Source: Nostoc edaphicum CCNP1411
GTDB lineage: Bacteria; Cyanobacteriota; Cyanobacteriia; Cyanobacteriales; Nostocaceae
Length of the DNA: 64,000 nt
Assembly (NCBI RefSeq): GCF_014023275.1
Contig: NZ_CP054698.1
Location: 1,736,001 to 1,800,000 of the forward strand
Direction of reading: 5' to 3'
A program made the translations under genes and the position numbers. Shown here one piece after another: positions 25,855 through 35,894 of the stretch (the stretch's first letter is position 1; each line of letters begins with the position of its first letter). The notes below the pieces were generated by a model, which had not been told where the DNA came from, searched no databases, and worked only from the letters and a program-made list of their open reading frames with translations.

Positions 25855-28800
25855 ATGAATACTAAAATTATTTCTGAATCTAATGTTAAATCTCTCATTG
25901 AAATGGCGATTAAGAAGCATCAATCAGGTCAATTGGATGAAGCTAAATCGCTATACAAACAGGCATTACAAATTCAATCCGAATGTGGAGGTGAATCAGA
26001 CTCTTTAGAAGGTAAAGATCAAATACAATCAAACTACTCTGAGGCTTTGTATGGCATAGGAATGCTGGCGCAGCAAACAGGAAAACTCCTAGAAGCTGAA
26101 AAATTCCTGAGTCAGGCTGCACAAGTTCAACCGGACTCTGTGAAAACTTGGTTTAGTTTAGGTAATCTGCGTCAAGGTCAGGGACAGTTACCAGAAGCAG
26201 AGTTAGCTTACAAACAAGCGATCGCTCTACGCCCAGATGCAGCACCGATTTATAATAATCTGGGCTACACCTTGCAAGAACAAGGCAAGCTTGACGAAGC
26301 AGTTGCCTGCTATCAAAAAGCTCTGGAAGTTCAACCTAACTGCATAGAAGCAGATGTCAACTTAGGGAATGCCCTCCAGACCCAAGGGAAACTCTCCCCA
26401 GATAAACAAGCCCATTATGCACAATTGAATTACAAATTGGGTTTTGGGCGGAAAAATGCGGGTGATTTGAAGACTGCCGAAGCTTACTGGCAAAAAGCCC
26501 TAGAACTCAACCCCAACTATGGAGAAGTTCATATGGGTTTGGGAGAGATTTACCAAACACAAAAGCAACTCAATGAGGCAGCAGCAGCTTTTCGGCAAGG
26601 CTTAAAGCTGATTAATCCTCACTATGCCAAAGCTGTAGAAGCTAGCGACGAGGCTAAAATCCCTCAACAAGTACCAATAACACCTCTAATTCCTTTAAGA
26701 GAAATAATTGTAGGCAACCATAGGTTTCCCGCTATTCCGACCGTAGCAGATAGTACAGACAAGCGGCCTTTCTGGAGTGTGGTTGTAACTGTATATAACC
26801 GTAGAGATTATCTACTCGAATGTCTTGCTAGTGTGTTGGCACAATGGCAGGGGAAAGAGCAGATGGAAATCATCGTTATGGACGATGCTAGTAGAACGTC
26901 AGTGTTTGAACTGGTGAATAGTATTGGACAAGGAGTAATACACTACTATCGTAATCCCCAAAATCTCGGTCTGCCAGGAAATTGGAATGCTGGAGTTGCT
27001 CTAACTCGTGGTCGGTGGGTTCATTTACTTCACGACGATGATTATATTCTCCCAGGTTTTTATTCCCGACTGCAAGAGAGTCTAGAAGCGTGTTTAGATT
27101 CTGTGGGAGCAGCTTTTACGGGCTATCAAAATATTAATGAGAAAGGGGAAGTAATTTTCCGCCAACAAGTCTATGGAGAGCAGCGAGGGATTGCTAGAAA
27201 TTGGCTGCAACGCATTGGAGTTAGTAACTCGTTGAATATGCCCGCAGTAGTGATTCGTCGAGAGGTACACGAACAATTGGGCTTATATCATCCCGAATTG
27301 ACCTATACAAGTGATTGGGAAGTTTATAAACGTATTGCTGCTGTTTACGATTGGTGGTATGAGCCGGAAATCTTAGCTCGTTATCGCCAACATGCTAACA
27401 ACGTGACCAGCGAACTCTTATTGACTGGGAAGCAGATGCTATCTATCCGTCGTGCAATTGAAATTTCAGAGAGTTATTTTCCCACTGAACAATCTGCTGA
27501 GATTACGGCCAAATCCCGGAGTCATCATTTTCTTTCTTGTTTACAATTTGCCCTAATTCCTTTACGGGCTGGGAATCTGGCTGGAGCTTGGCAAGTGTTA
27601 GAAGAGGCACTAAAAATAGATTGTAGCTCGAAAGCGGTAGCAAAGTTGTTCAGTTGGTTAACACGGGAAGAAGCAACTCCCCTTCAGGAAGCAGGCTATA
27701 TCCAGACAGCGCTTACTTATTATCGACAAGCGATCGCTCTAAGACAAGACTTGCAAGAGATATATTATAACTTAGGGAAAATCCTGCAAGAACATGGTGA
27801 GTGGGAAGAAGCGATCGCATCCTATCATCAAGCCTTAAAACTCAATCCCCAAAACTGGGAAATCTACACTCATTTGGGTCAGGTTTACCAAGCTCAAAAC
27901 AAGATCGCAGAGGCGATTTCTGTATATCGTCAAGGATTAACTTTACTCAATCCTCACTACGCCAAAGCGGTAGCCGCTTACCAGAATGCTGAAACCACCC
28001 CAGAAATGCTCATTACTCCCCCCATTTCCCAAGGTGAGGTGACTATTGGAGCTTATCAGTTTCCAGCGATTCCACGTGTAACAGACCCAGAGAAACCCCG
28101 ACCGTTTTGGACTGTGGTGATTCCGGTTTATAACCGCACCGATTATCTCCTCGAATCTCTGGCTAGTGTGTTAATCCAATGGCCAGGAGCAGAGCAGATG
28201 GAAATTCTGGTGATGGATAATGCCAGTACGCCACCCTTGTTTGATTTAGCGAACAGTATTGGGGGAGGAGTAATCCGTTATTACCGCCATCCACAAAATA
28301 TTGGAGGCGAGTCAAATCACAATGCAGGTATTTCCCTCAGTCGTGGTCACTGGATTCATGTTCTGCATGATGATGACTGTGTTCTTCCCGGCTTTTATAC
28401 ACAACTCCAGCAAAGTCTTCAAGAGTCTCCAGATTCCGTAGGAGCAGCTTTTACAAATTTTGAATATTTCAATGAAGAAGGGAAAATAATTGCAAAAGGA
28501 GAAGTAATTTCCTGGTTTAAAAACCATAAAGGTATCCCTCGAAATTTTTTGCCCCGAATTGGTGTGACATGTCCGTTGCAGGTGCCTGCGGTTGTCATTC
28601 GTCGCCTTACTCATGAACAAATAGGAGGTTATTATCCACAGTTAATTTGCGCTTCTGAATGGGAACTCTATAAACGCATTGCTGTTTCTTATGATTGGTG
28701 GTATGAACCGGGAAGTTTAGCTCGTTACCGCGTACATTCCCACAGACTGACAGCTGATGATTTATCATCTGGTATTCTAGCGACCTCAATCCGCCAAGGT

Positions 28801-29130
28801 ATAGAAATTTCTGAGAGTTATCTTCCAGCTATGTATCGCGCAGAAATTACAACCCAAGCTCGTAGCTATAACTTCAATTATTGTCTGACACGCATGGCAA
28901 TCCCTCTAAAAGCTGGCAATGTTACAGGGGCTTTGCGTATGCTTCAAGAAATTCTCAAACTTGATCATTCTCCACAAGCAGTAGCAAAGTTATTCACTTG
29001 GTTGACTCAAGATGAAGCAGCTCCCCTCAGAGATGAGATTACTACCAAGTTGCTTGCTATTTCTGGAGAAAATATTTCAGAAAATATTCTTACTAAATTA
29101 CAACCCCCACAAACTGCGATCGCACCATAG
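25855..29130 (+). CDS. TPR protein with two GT2 glycosyltransferase domains
   Basis: A 1091-aa protein with an internal duplication: TPR units (1-270), GT2 domain 1 (from about 305, PFWSVVVTVYNRRDY), TPR units (about 610-720), GT2 domain 2 (from about 750, PFWTVVIPVYNRTDY). Both glycosyltransferase domains keep the acidic HDDD motif (Asp394-396 and Asp839-841). Short intervals after each domain (PxVVIRRxxHEQ, YDWWYEP) also match each other. It probably adds sugars to a protein or glycan in the cytosol, with TPRs for substrate contact. It is 3 bp from the epimerase gene, so it leads the sugar operon. No convincing ribosome site precedes the ATG. Confidence 0.88.
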   Translation: MNTKIISESNVKSLIEMAIKKHQSGQLDEAKSLYKQALQIQSECGGESDSLEGKDQIQSNYSEALYGIGMLAQQTGKLLEAEKFLSQAAQVQPDSVKTWFSLGNLRQGQGQLPEAELAYKQAIALRPDAAPIYNNLGYTLQEQGKLDEAVACYQKALEVQPNCIEADVNLGNALQTQGKLSPDKQAHYAQLNYKLGFGRKNAGDLKTAEAYWQKALELNPNYGEVHMGLGEIYQTQKQLNEAAAAFRQGLKLINPHYAKAVEASDEAKIPQQVPITPLIPLREIIVGNHRFPAIPTVADSTDKRPFWSVVVTVYNRRDYLLECLASVLAQWQGKEQMEIIVMDDASRTSVFELVNSIGQGVIHYYRNPQNLGLPGNWNAGVALTRGRWVHLLHDDDYILPGFYSRLQESLEACLDSVGAAFTGYQNINEKGEVIFRQQVYGEQRGIARNWLQRIGVSNSLNMPAVVIRREVHEQLGLYHPELTYTSDWEVYKRIAAVYDWWYEPEILARYRQHANNVTSELLLTGKQMLSIRRAIEISESYFPTEQSAEITAKSRSHHFLSCLQFALIPLRAGNLAGAWQVLEEALKIDCSSKAVAKLFSWLTREEATPLQEAGYIQTALTYYRQAIALRQDLQEIYYNLGKILQEHGEWEEAIASYHQALKLNPQNWEIYTHLGQVYQAQNKIAEAISVYRQGLTLLNPHYAKAVAAYQNAETTPEMLITPPISQGEVTIGAYQFPAIPRVTDPEKPRPFWTVVIPVYNRTDYLLESLASVLIQWPGAEQMEILVMDNASTPPLFDLANSIGGGVIRYYRHPQNIGGESNHNAGISLSRGHWIHVLHDDDCVLPGFYTQLQQSLQESPDSVGAAFTNFEYFNEEGKIIAKGEVISWFKNHKGIPRNFLPRIGVTCPLQVPAVVIRRLTHEQIGGYYPQLICASEWELYKRIAVSYDWWYEPGSLARYRVHSHRLTADDLSSGILATSIRQGIEISESYLPAMYRAEITTQARSYNFNYCLTRMAIPLKAGNVTGALRMLQEILKLDHSPQAVAKLFTWLTQDEAAPLRDEITTKLLAISGENISENILTKLQPPQTAIAP

Positions 29131-29133
29131 GAT

Positions 29134-30162
29134 ATGAAAATACTTGTAACTGGAACCGAAGGTTATATCGGCTCGTTATTAGCTCCCCTCTTAATCCAAC
29201 AAGGTCATGAAGTTATTGGTTTAGATACTGGCTTTTATAAAGTAGGTTGGCTATATAACGGTACCAAGGTAACTGCCAAAACCCTCAATAAAGATATCCG
29301 TCACATCACAACAGAAGACCTGCAAGGGGTAGAAGCAGTAGTTCACATGGCAGAACTCTCCAACGATCCTCTAGGTCAGTTAGCCCCTAATATCACCTAC
29401 GATATTAATCATAAAGGCTCAGTACATTTGGCCAAGTTGGCGAAAGCAGCTGGAATCCGCCGCTTTATCTACACCTCTTCATGCAGTGTCTATGGTTTTG
29501 CTACTGAAGATTATGTTCACGAAGAGTCTACCATCAATCCCCAAACAGCTTATGCTAAATGCAAAGCGCTTGTCGAACAGGATGTGAAACTCCTTGCTGA
29601 TGATGGTTTTTCACCCACCTTTCTCCGAAATGCCACAGCCTATGGAGCCTCTCCCAGGATGCGCTTTGATATTGTTTTGAACAATCTAGCAGGTTGGGCA
29701 TGGACAATTAAAGAAATCAAGATGAACAGCGATGGTACACCTTGGCGACCCCTAGTGCATCTGTTAGATATCTGCAAAGCAATTATCTGTACCTTAGAAG
29801 CTCCGCGTGATGTAATTCATAACCAAATTTTCAATGTCGGTGATACAAATAGTAACTACCAAGTCAAACAAATTGCTCAGATAGTTGCAGATATATTTAC
29901 AGGTTGTCAATTGAGCTTTGGTAAACACGATCCTGACAACCGTAGCTATCGAGTTTCATTTGATAAAATCAACCAAAATTTACCAGGATTCAAATGTGAG
30001 TGGGATGCCCAACGCGGTGCCCAACAACTCTATAATGTCTTCCAGCAAATTGACATGGATAAAGAAACATTTGAGTCTAGAGGCTTTACTCGCCTGAAAC
30101 AACTGGAGTATCTCATTCGCACTCAGCAAATCGATCAAGATTTCTTCTGGCGGACTGTTTAA
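29134..30162 (+). CDS. NAD-dependent sugar epimerase/dehydratase (SDR family)
   Basis: A 342-aa extended SDR enzyme acting on nucleotide sugars. GTEGYIGS gives the NAD-binding GxxGxxG pattern near residue 7. SSCSVYG holds the catalytic Ser region and YAKCK the Tyr-x3-Lys pair. It starts three bases after the preceding stop, so the two genes are co-transcribed. Neighbours point to synthesis of a deoxy or branched sugar. Which reaction it performs, epimerisation, 4,6-dehydration or ketone reduction, cannot be told from sequence by eye. Confidence 0.88.
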   Translation: MKILVTGTEGYIGSLLAPLLIQQGHEVIGLDTGFYKVGWLYNGTKVTAKTLNKDIRHITTEDLQGVEAVVHMAELSNDPLGQLAPNITYDINHKGSVHLAKLAKAAGIRRFIYTSSCSVYGFATEDYVHEESTINPQTAYAKCKALVEQDVKLLADDGFSPTFLRNATAYGASPRMRFDIVLNNLAGWAWTIKEIKMNSDGTPWRPLVHLLDICKAIICTLEAPRDVIHNQIFNVGDTNSNYQVKQIAQIVADIFTGCQLSFGKHDPDNRSYRVSFDKINQNLPGFKCEWDAQRGAQQLYNVFQQIDMDKETFESRGFTRLKQLEYLIRTQQIDQDFFWRTV

Positions 30163-30197
30163 ATTCAAAACCTGATTTTGGCAAAAAAATATAAATT

Positions 30198-31448
30198 ATG
30201 AATTTACCCAAACCAATAACTGGTAATTGTATGTTTTGTGGGGCAGGGTTGCACCATACCTTTGTCGATTTAGGTATGTCTCCTCCCTGTGAAAGTTATC
30301 GCAGTCTCAAACAACTTAATGAAGTGGAGCCTTTTTATCCTCTCCATGTCTATGTTTGCGAAGAGTGTTTTTTAGTTCAACTCCAAGAATACATTAGCCC
30401 AGAAAATATTTTTAGCGATTACGCTTATTTCTCTTCTTACTCTGATAGCTGGTTACAACACGCCAAGAAATACGTTGATTTAGTAGTAGAACGTTTTCAA
30501 TTAAATCAGGAAAGTCAGGTAATAGAAATTGCTAGTAATGATGGCTACTTGCTGCAATATTTTGTTGGTAAAGACATCCCAGCGCTGGGAATAGAGCCAG
30601 CAGTCAATGTTGCTGAAGTAGCAATTAAAAAAGGCATTCCTACAGTTGTCAAATTTTTTGGACAGGAGACAGCCAAAGAACAGGTTGCAAAGGGCAAACA
30701 GGCAGATTTATTATTAGGAAATAATGTCCTTGCTCACACACCTTATCTCAATGATTTTGTTAAAGGGATGAAAATTATCCTCAAACCGCATGGTGTAATT
30801 ACTATGGAATTTCCCCACCTGATGCGGTTAATCGAGGAAAATCAGTTTGATACTATTTACCATGAGCATTTCTCTTATTTTTCTTTCCTCACCGTCGAAA
30901 AGATTTTTGCTGCTCACGGGTTGACAATTTTTGATGTAGAAGAATTAACTACTCATGGCGGTTCTTTGAGAATTTATGCCCGCCATAGTGAAGATTCTTC
31001 TAAAGCAATTAGCCATCAAGTATCAGAACTGAAATATAGAGAAGAAACGGCTGGGTTTACGAAATTAGAATACTATTTTTCATTTGGTGAACAAGTCAAA
31101 GAAACTAAACGCAAGTTATTAGATTTCTTGATCAAAGTCAAACGAGAGGGAAAATCGATTGTTGGTTATGGTGCTCCAGGTAAGGGAAATACTCTCTTAA
31201 ACTACTGTGGTATCCGCACAGATTTTCTTGAATACACAGTAGACCGTAACCCTTACAAACAGGGTCAATTTTTACCAGGAACTCATATTCCAATTTTCCA
31301 TCCAGACAAAATTGCAGAAACCAAGCCTGACTATGTACTAATTTTGCCCTGGAATTTGAAAAATGAAATTATGGCACAAATAGCTTACATTCGGGATTGG
31401 GGAGGTCAATTTGTTGTGCCAATTCCTGAAGTTAATGTCTACTCTTAA
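30198..31448 (+). CDS. Sugar C-methyltransferase (class I SAM-dependent, zinc N-terminus)
   Basis: A 416-aa enzyme of the TylCIII/NovU type, which C-methylates keto sugars. The N-terminus has a zinc-binding pattern (CMFCGAG ... CEECFLVQL). The SAM fold is seen at VIEIASNDGYLLQYF and GIEPAVNVAEVA. The C-terminal domain carries GYGAPGKGNTLLNYCGI, typical of the family. It lies 36 bp after the epimerase gene. Its presence suggests the sugar is methyl-branched. Confidence 0.9.
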   Translation: MNLPKPITGNCMFCGAGLHHTFVDLGMSPPCESYRSLKQLNEVEPFYPLHVYVCEECFLVQLQEYISPENIFSDYAYFSSYSDSWLQHAKKYVDLVVERFQLNQESQVIEIASNDGYLLQYFVGKDIPALGIEPAVNVAEVAIKKGIPTVVKFFGQETAKEQVAKGKQADLLLGNNVLAHTPYLNDFVKGMKIILKPHGVITMEFPHLMRLIEENQFDTIYHEHFSYFSFLTVEKIFAAHGLTIFDVEELTTHGGSLRIYARHSEDSSKAISHQVSELKYREETAGFTKLEYYFSFGEQVKETKRKLLDFLIKVKREGKSIVGYGAPGKGNTLLNYCGIRTDFLEYTVDRNPYKQGQFLPGTHIPIFHPDKIAETKPDYVLILPWNLKNEIMAQIAYIRDWGGQFVVPIPEVNVYS

Positions 31449-31490
31449 GTATTTAATATTTTTTTCATCATTAAAAAGGGGGTAAGTAAC

Positions 31491-32288
31491 ATGAAAGTAG
31501 TTTTATTTTGTGGTGGTTTAGGAACTAGAATGAGAGAGTATTCAGAAAGTATTCCTAAGCCAATGGTGAATATTGGTTATAGACCAATCTTATGGCATGT
31601 AATGAAATACTACGCTCATTATGGGCACAAAGATTTTATCTTATGTCTTGGTTACAAGGCTGACCTAATTAAAAGCTACTTTTTGAATTACAATGAATGG
31701 CTATCTAATAATTTTAGCCTTTCACAGGGTAGCCAAATTCAGTTGTTTAACCGTGATATTCAAGATTGGAATATTACATTTGTAGATACAGGTCTGACTG
31801 CCAATATTGGTCAAAGATTCAAGGCAGTAGAAAAGTATCTAGAAGGAGAAGAAGTATTTTTAGCTAACTACAGCGATGGTTTGACAGATTTACATCTACC
31901 AACGCATATTAAGCATTTTTATCAGCGTGATAAAATCGGTAGTTTTTTGTGTGTCAGACCAAGCCAAAGTTTTCACCTAGTTGACATGGATCAGGATGGC
32001 TTGGTGAAGGATCTGAAAGATGTCAAGCAACGTGATATTTGGATTAATGGAGGATATTTCATCTTTAAACAAGAAATTTTTAACTATATTGAAAAAGGGG
32101 AAGAACTTGTCCTTGAACCTTTTCAAAGACTGATTGCCAAAGAAGAACTGATTGCATATAAATACACTGGCTTTTTTGGGGTTATGGATACGTTTAAAGA
32201 GAAGCAACAGTTGGATGATATGTATGGTCAAGGCGAAAGACCTTGGGAAGTATGGAGAGATAAACAACTAGAAGTAACCCATGTATGA
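31491..32288 (+). CDS. Glucose-1-phosphate cytidylyltransferase-like nucleotidylyltransferase
   Basis: A 265-aa enzyme that activates a sugar phosphate, most like RfbF (CDP-glucose synthesis). The N-terminus has FCGGLGTRMREYSESIPKPM, the nucleotide-binding and catalytic signature, then PILWHVMKYYAHYGHKDFILCLGYK. NYSDGLTDL and NGGYFIF match the substrate site region. AGGGGG precedes the ATG. It overlaps the deacetylase gene by 4 bp. The usual CDP-glucose 4,6-dehydratase (RfbG) is absent from the cluster; the upstream SDR enzyme may fill that step. Confidence 0.88.
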   Translation: MKVVLFCGGLGTRMREYSESIPKPMVNIGYRPILWHVMKYYAHYGHKDFILCLGYKADLIKSYFLNYNEWLSNNFSLSQGSQIQLFNRDIQDWNITFVDTGLTANIGQRFKAVEKYLEGEEVFLANYSDGLTDLHLPTHIKHFYQRDKIGSFLCVRPSQSFHLVDMDQDGLVKDLKDVKQRDIWINGGYFIFKQEIFNYIEKGEELVLEPFQRLIAKEELIAYKYTGFFGVMDTFKEKQQLDDMYGQGERPWEVWRDKQLEVTHV

Positions 32289-32938
32289 TCCAACTTAGCT
32301 TCAACAAGCCAGAAGAATCTGAGTACAAAATCCTTTGTCTAGGTTCTCATTGTGATGATATTGAGATTGGTTGTGGAGGCACAATCTTAAAGCTGATAGA
32401 TAATTATCAGTATGTTGTCGTCTATTGGGTTGTCTTTAGTTCCAACGAACAAAGAGCACAGGAAGCAACTATAAGTGCCAATCTTTTTTTAAAAGAAATT
32501 CCGGCCAAGAAAGTTATCATTAAAAATTTTCGAGATGGTTTTCTACCTTTTCAAGGGATAGAGGTGAAGGAATGCTTTGAGCAGTTGAAGCAGGAATTTG
32601 CACCAGATATAATCTTTACTCACCACCGAGACGATCGCCATCAAGATCACCGCTTAATTTCCGAGATGACTTGGAATACCTTTAGAAATCATTTAATTTT
32701 GGAATACGAGATACCTAAATATGATGGTGATTTGGGTATTCCTAATTTCTTCGTCCATTTAGATGAGTCACTTTGCCGTCGAAAAATACAATATATTTTA
32801 GAGGCATTTCCTACCCAAAATAATAAGCAGTGGTTTACGGAAGATACTTTTCGTTCAATTCTCAGAATTCGCGGAATTGAATCAAATTCGCCCAGTAAAT
32901 ATGCTGAGGCCTTTTACTGTCGAAAAATATTCTTCTAA
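32285..32938 (+). CDS. PIG-L family deacetylase
   Basis: A 217-aa zinc hydrolase that removes acetyl groups from N-acetylated sugars. The metal motif is SHCDDIEIGCGG (His22, Asp24-25), a variant of the usual HPDDE with Ile for the Glu. The second motif is HHRDDRHQDHR (about 114-124). ATGA overlap with the nucleotidylyltransferase gene shows translational coupling. Together with the aminotransferase downstream, it suggests an amino sugar. Confidence 0.87.
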   Translation: MIQLSFNKPEESEYKILCLGSHCDDIEIGCGGTILKLIDNYQYVVVYWVVFSSNEQRAQEATISANLFLKEIPAKKVIIKNFRDGFLPFQGIEVKECFEQLKQEFAPDIIFTHHRDDRHQDHRLISEMTWNTFRNHLILEYEIPKYDGDLGIPNFFVHLDESLCRRKIQYILEAFPTQNNKQWFTEDTFRSILRIRGIESNSPSKYAEAFYCRKIFF

Positions 32939-32978
32939 AAAATTAGATGTTTAATTTTTCTCTCAAATTTGCAAGTTC

Positions 32979-33536
32979 ATGATATTTACCGAAACTAAAA
33001 TCAAAGGGGCATTTATTATTGATTTAGAGTTGCAACGAGATATTCGGGGCTTTTTTGCTCGGACTTTCTGTATTCAGGAATTTAAAGCTCATGGTTTAAA
33101 ACCAACTATTACCCAATGCAATTTATCTTTTAACTATAAAAAAGGAACGTTGCGGGGTATGCATTATCAAAAGCCTCCTTCTCAAGAAACAAAATTGGTA
33201 CGTTGCATCCAAGGGGCTATTTATGATGTAATTATTGATTTGCGTCTAGAATCTCCTAGTTATTTATCCCATATTGGTGTAGAGTTAACCGCTGAAAATC
33301 GTCTTGCTCTCTATATCCCAGATATGTGTGCTCATGGGTTCCAAACGCTCACCGACGAAACTGAAGTGACTTATCAAATGGGTGACTTCTACGCCCCAGA
33401 ATATGCCTCTGGCTATCGTTATGATGATCCAGCTTTTGGAATTGAATGGCCGTTACCAATAAGTGAAATATCTGAGAAAGATAGGGCTTGGACTTTATTT
33501 GAACAGAAAAAGATCGAGACACATCGGGGAGTATAA
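32979..33536 (+). CDS. rfbC: dTDP-4-dehydrorhamnose 3,5-epimerase family protein
   Basis: A 185-aa cupin-fold epimerase that inverts carbons 3 and 5 of a 4-keto nucleotide sugar. GTLRGMHYQ contains the catalytic His62, followed by Asp in YDVIIDLR. The acid region shows MGDFYAPEY with Tyr138. Length is normal for the family. The start ATG lies 40 bp from the deacetylase stop. In this cluster the true substrate may be a CDP- rather than dTDP-sugar. Confidence 0.9.
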   Translation: MIFTETKIKGAFIIDLELQRDIRGFFARTFCIQEFKAHGLKPTITQCNLSFNYKKGTLRGMHYQKPPSQETKLVRCIQGAIYDVIIDLRLESPSYLSHIGVELTAENRLALYIPDMCAHGFQTLTDETEVTYQMGDFYAPEYASGYRYDDPAFGIEWPLPISEISEKDRAWTLFEQKKIETHRGV

Positions 33537-33541
33537 AAACA

Positions 33542-34486
33542 GTGAATACAATCTATTTCGATGCCACTGTCAATGACGATGTGAGAAGAGATTATCTTTA
33601 CAAGGGACAGCTATTTGTTTTTTCTCCCTGTCCCAGCGCGATCGCATTTTGCGAATTTGCTCGTCAAATGGTCGAGGAGGCCTTTGCACCGCTAGATCCT
33701 AGAACAGCACAGCATAATTTGCCTATAGAAGCATACGTTGAAATTTTAGCGGAACTCAAGCCAGTCTTTATTCACCACCCTGCATCGAAACAATTCATTC
33801 AAGATATTTTGAAGGAAACTGGATGTGACTTAAGGAAAACTTACTTCGATGTACCTCGCCTGAGAACTGCAACTAGTGATGGCTATCTGACATCCGGTAT
33901 TGCTTACGCTTTTCATCCTCATCGTGATACCTGGTACTCGGCTCCTCCCTGTCAAATCAACTGGTGGCTTCCTATCTACGATATTACGTCAGAAAATGTC
34001 ATGGCGTTTCATCCTCGCTATTGGAGTCAGCCAGTTAAGAATAGTTCAAGTGATTATAACTACACTCAATGGAACAAAGAAAGTCGCAAAACTGCTGCCA
34101 AGCACATTAAAACAGATACGCGCAAGCAACCTTTTCCAGAAGAAACTTTAGAATTAGAGCCACAATTGCGGTTGGTTACAAAAGTTGGTGGTATGATTCT
34201 CTTCTCAGGGGCGCAGATGCACTCAACAGTACCCAACACTTCAGGCTATACACGCTTCAGTATCGACTTTAGAACTGTGCATCTAGATGACGTGATTGCT
34301 CAACGGGGCGTACCAAATATTGATTCAGCCTGCACGGGAACTTCTTTAGGCGACTTCTTACGGGGTACAGACTTTTGCCGTATACCTGAATATTTGGTGA
34401 CTCTCTATGATAGCCAAGTACCAACAGAAGCGATCGCTTCTAAATCTTTGACGATCGGCCATTCTGTGTTTGACATGAAATCTTAG
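33542..34486 (+). CDS. Putative Fe(II)/2-oxoglutarate-dependent oxygenase
   Basis: A 314-aa protein with a GTG start five bases after the RfbC stop. A facial-triad pattern is visible: His127-x-Asp129 (HPHRDTWYSAPP) and His227 (GAQMHSTVPN), followed by TRFSIDFR with a candidate 2-oxoglutarate-binding Arg. This fits the phytanoyl-CoA dioxygenase-like group. It may hydroxylate the sugar or an attached residue. Assignment is from motifs only. Confidence 0.65.
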   Translation: MNTIYFDATVNDDVRRDYLYKGQLFVFSPCPSAIAFCEFARQMVEEAFAPLDPRTAQHNLPIEAYVEILAELKPVFIHHPASKQFIQDILKETGCDLRKTYFDVPRLRTATSDGYLTSGIAYAFHPHRDTWYSAPPCQINWWLPIYDITSENVMAFHPRYWSQPVKNSSSDYNYTQWNKESRKTAAKHIKTDTRKQPFPEETLELEPQLRLVTKVGGMILFSGAQMHSTVPNTSGYTRFSIDFRTVHLDDVIAQRGVPNIDSACTGTSLGDFLRGTDFCRIPEYLVTLYDSQVPTEAIASKSLTIGHSVFDMKS

Positions 34487-34501
34487 TCAAGGAGAAAACC
34501 T

Positions 34502-35842
34502 ATGTCTTTGATTAGCTTTAACGCTTTAAAGAAACAGTCTTTTGAAGAATCGCAGGCGTTACAACAAAAAAGTCATTCTCTGATTCCTGGTGGTTCCCAT
34601 ACTTATGCTAAGGGTGATGACCAATTTCCAGAAACGGCACCAGGCTTTATTGTTAGAGGTGAAGGTTGTCATGCCTGGGATTTAGATGGCAATGAATTTA
34701 TTGAATATGGAATGGGGCTACGTGCTGTCACTTTAGGACACGCTTACCCACCCGTCGTAGAAGCTGCTTATCGGCAAATGCTCCTTGGCAATAATTTCAC
34801 CCGACCGGCAACTATTGAAGTGGAATGTGCTGAGGAACTACTCAGTTGGATTCCTGGTGCAGACATGGTTAAATTTGCCAAAGATGGCTCAACGGTGACT
34901 ACCGCAGCCATTACCCTTGCAAGAGCTTATACGGGAAGAGATATGGTTGCCATTTGCGCTGACCATCCTTTCTTTTCATACAATGACTGGTTTATTGGCA
35001 GTACTCCTATGTCTGCTGGTATTCCCCAAGTGATTCAAGATTTAACGGTGAAATTTAATTTTAATGATGTTGAAAGTCTAAAAAAGGTTTTTGCTGATCA
35101 TCCAGGGAAGATTGCTTGTGTCATTTTAGAACCAGCTAAATATGAAGACCCATCCCATAATTTTCTCCATGAGGTACAAAAACTCTGCCAAGAAAATGGA
35201 GCAATTTTTATCTTTGATGAGATGATTACTGGATTCCGTTGGTCTAGTGGGAATGCCCAAACTTACTACGGTGTTGTTCCTGACTTATCAACATTTGGGA
35301 AAAGTATGGGAAACGGTTTTGCTGTTTCCGCATTAGTTGGTAAACGAGAGATTATGGAGTTAGGTGGCATTTATCACGATCAAGAGCGAGTATTTTTACT
35401 CTCAACTACTCATGGAGCAGAAAATCATGGACTAGCTGCTGCGATCGCGACGATGAAAATTTTCCGACAACAAGGAGTAATTGAGTATCTATATCAGCAA
35501 GGAGAAAGATTACGCCAGGGAATTAATCAGGCGATCGCAGCCAATGAACTTCAAGATTACTTCCAAGTTGTTGGCAAAGCTTGCAATTTAATTTACGCAA
35601 CCCTTGACGAAAACAAACAATCATCTCAGGCATTTAGAACTCTATTCCTGCAAGAAACCATCAAACGAGGATTGCTCCTGCCTTCTTTAGTTGTCAGCTT
35701 TTCTCATAGTAATCAGGATATTGATCTCACAATTGATGCTATCAGTGAATCTTTAAAGGTTTATCGCAAAGCTCTAGAATCTGGAATTGAAAAGTATTTG
35801 ATTGGTCGTTCAGTAAAACCTGTATTTAGGAAATATTGTTGA
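34502..35842 (+). CDS. Class III PLP aminotransferase (glutamate-1-semialdehyde aminomutase-like)
   Basis: A 446-aa PLP enzyme. The PLP lysine is Lys267 in STFGKSMGNGF, and the Asp of FDEMITGFR is present upstream. SLIPGGSHTYAKGDDQFPE at the N-terminus is family-like. Similar proteins lie in many sugar clusters and could aminate a keto sugar. Housekeeping HemL is unlikely because of the context and sequence. AAGGAGA precedes the ATG. Confidence 0.85.
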   Translation: MSLISFNALKKQSFEESQALQQKSHSLIPGGSHTYAKGDDQFPETAPGFIVRGEGCHAWDLDGNEFIEYGMGLRAVTLGHAYPPVVEAAYRQMLLGNNFTRPATIEVECAEELLSWIPGADMVKFAKDGSTVTTAAITLARAYTGRDMVAICADHPFFSYNDWFIGSTPMSAGIPQVIQDLTVKFNFNDVESLKKVFADHPGKIACVILEPAKYEDPSHNFLHEVQKLCQENGAIFIFDEMITGFRWSSGNAQTYYGVVPDLSTFGKSMGNGFAVSALVGKREIMELGGIYHDQERVFLLSTTHGAENHGLAAAIATMKIFRQQGVIEYLYQQGERLRQGINQAIAANELQDYFQVVGKACNLIYATLDENKQSSQAFRTLFLQETIKRGLLLPSLVVSFSHSNQDIDLTIDAISESLKVYRKALESGIEKYLIGRSVKPVFRKYC

Positions 35843-35894
35843 TGAGAATAGTTAATATTCATAAGATGCTTTTGCAAAAATCTCATGAGTTTTG

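Noticed and set aside
34502..35842. Housekeeping hemL (glutamate-1-semialdehyde aminomutase)
   Set aside because: The sequence fits the superfamily, but the sugar-cluster context points to a paralogue.
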